Below, piece by piece: positions 55,560 through 55,649 of a stretch of DNA of 55,649 nucleotides. A program made the position numbers and the translations under genes. The notes beneath the pieces were generated by a model. The model was not told where the DNA came from, made no database searches, and saw only the letters and a list, made by a program, of their open reading frames with translations. Position 1 is the stretch's first letter. Each line of letters opens with the position of its first letter. The DNA comes from Ochromonas danica (taxonomy: Eukaryota > Sar > Chrysophyceae > Chromulinales > Chromulinaceae): positions 1-55,649 of the forward strand of contig VKHL01000175.1 of the NCBI GenBank assembly GCA_015146655.1, written 5' to 3'.

Positions 55560-55649
55560 TCAGCCCATTTGTAGAAAGAGCTTTTGTAGAAAGAGGGATC
55601 TTAATAACTGTTCAACCTTCATGTAGCCATGAGTAAGAGATTCAGGGTC
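55560..55649 (-). pseudogene. Start of a third XPF copy (truncated), running off the window
   Basis: The last 90 bases, read on the minus strand, are the end of the truncated exon 3 as in the left arm: DPESLTHGYMKVEQLLRSLF, then LFLQMG and a stop. The break is the same as at 11178, so this is another copy of the truncated form, not a second intact gene. Confidence 0.85.

Larger units (their letters stand above)
48286..55649. repeat. Right amplified arm (inverted copy of the left arm, open at the window edge)
   Basis: Read from right to left it gives truncated XPF, spacer, CRN C, cyclase and the intact XPF. It matches the left arm with constant coordinate sums. The same XPF segment occurs at both ends in direct orientation, giving an internal period of 7,287 bp, which equals 7,748 minus the 437 and 24 bp differences. 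The arm is not finished at base 55649, so more copies may follow. Confidence 0.9.

Noticed and set aside
1-55649. CRISPR array, bacterial operons or ribosome binding sites
   Set aside because: The window is eukaryotic with spliceosomal introns; no regularly spaced short repeats are present.

Overview
The window is nuclear DNA of a eukaryote. Most genes carry short GT-AG introns of about 57-167 bp, and neighbouring genes are close together and often divergently or convergently arranged. The best guess is a plastid-bearing stramenopile (ochrophyte, possibly chrysophyte-like). The reasons are a MYB-like protein of the type I associate with diatoms and oomycetes, two proteins with leaders resembling the bipartite signal used for secondary red plastids, and Crinkler/RHS-type (CRN) genes. 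This placement is inference.

Layout. Positions 1-7.2 kb hold a double, degenerate hybrid histidine kinase (minus strand) and unassigned DNA. Positions 7.26-17.1 kb are an amplified, rearranged block: CRN copy A, fused in frame to a cytochrome b561 N-terminus; a 3'-truncated nucleotidyl cyclase; a truncated copy of XPF; a spacer with a P-loop gene fragment and a DNA-transposon remnant; and CRN copy B. Positions 17.1-45 kb are ordinary single-copy genome: a disordered protein, a DUF1995-like plastid protein, a kelch protein, a pair of tandem paralogs, mitochondrial ribosomal protein mS33, 3-methylcrotonyl-CoA carboxylase beta subunit, the MYB-like factor, a pyruvate dehydrogenase kinase, UNC50, a UPF0301/AlgH-like protein, a PX-AGC kinase, a coiled-coil protein, an FHA-RING ubiquitin ligase, an acidic protein and a CRT-like transporter. 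From 45.2 kb comes the intact nine-exon XPF (ERCC4) gene. It is followed by the same amplified block in inverted orientation (cyclase, CRN copy C, spacer, start of a further truncated XPF) running off the right edge.

The most unusual feature is the CRN block. The same 1.49 kb CRN NTPase-nuclease exon occurs three times, and all three translate to identical protein. Each copy has a different first exon: a cytochrome b561 fragment, a CRN-like header, or a short Cys-rich header. All three first exons end in the same phase at the same 57 bp intron. Copies A and B are direct repeats 7,748 bp apart. The right arm has a 7,287 bp direct period, and the two arms are inverted with respect to each other. 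The differences I noticed by eye are a few point changes, a 437 bp segment bounded by 33 bp direct repeats, and a 13/37 bp block swap inside the shared cyclase/XPF promoter. The block looks like a recent amplicon in which a CRN exon acquires new N-termini by recombination. A haplotype or assembly artefact must be excluded first.
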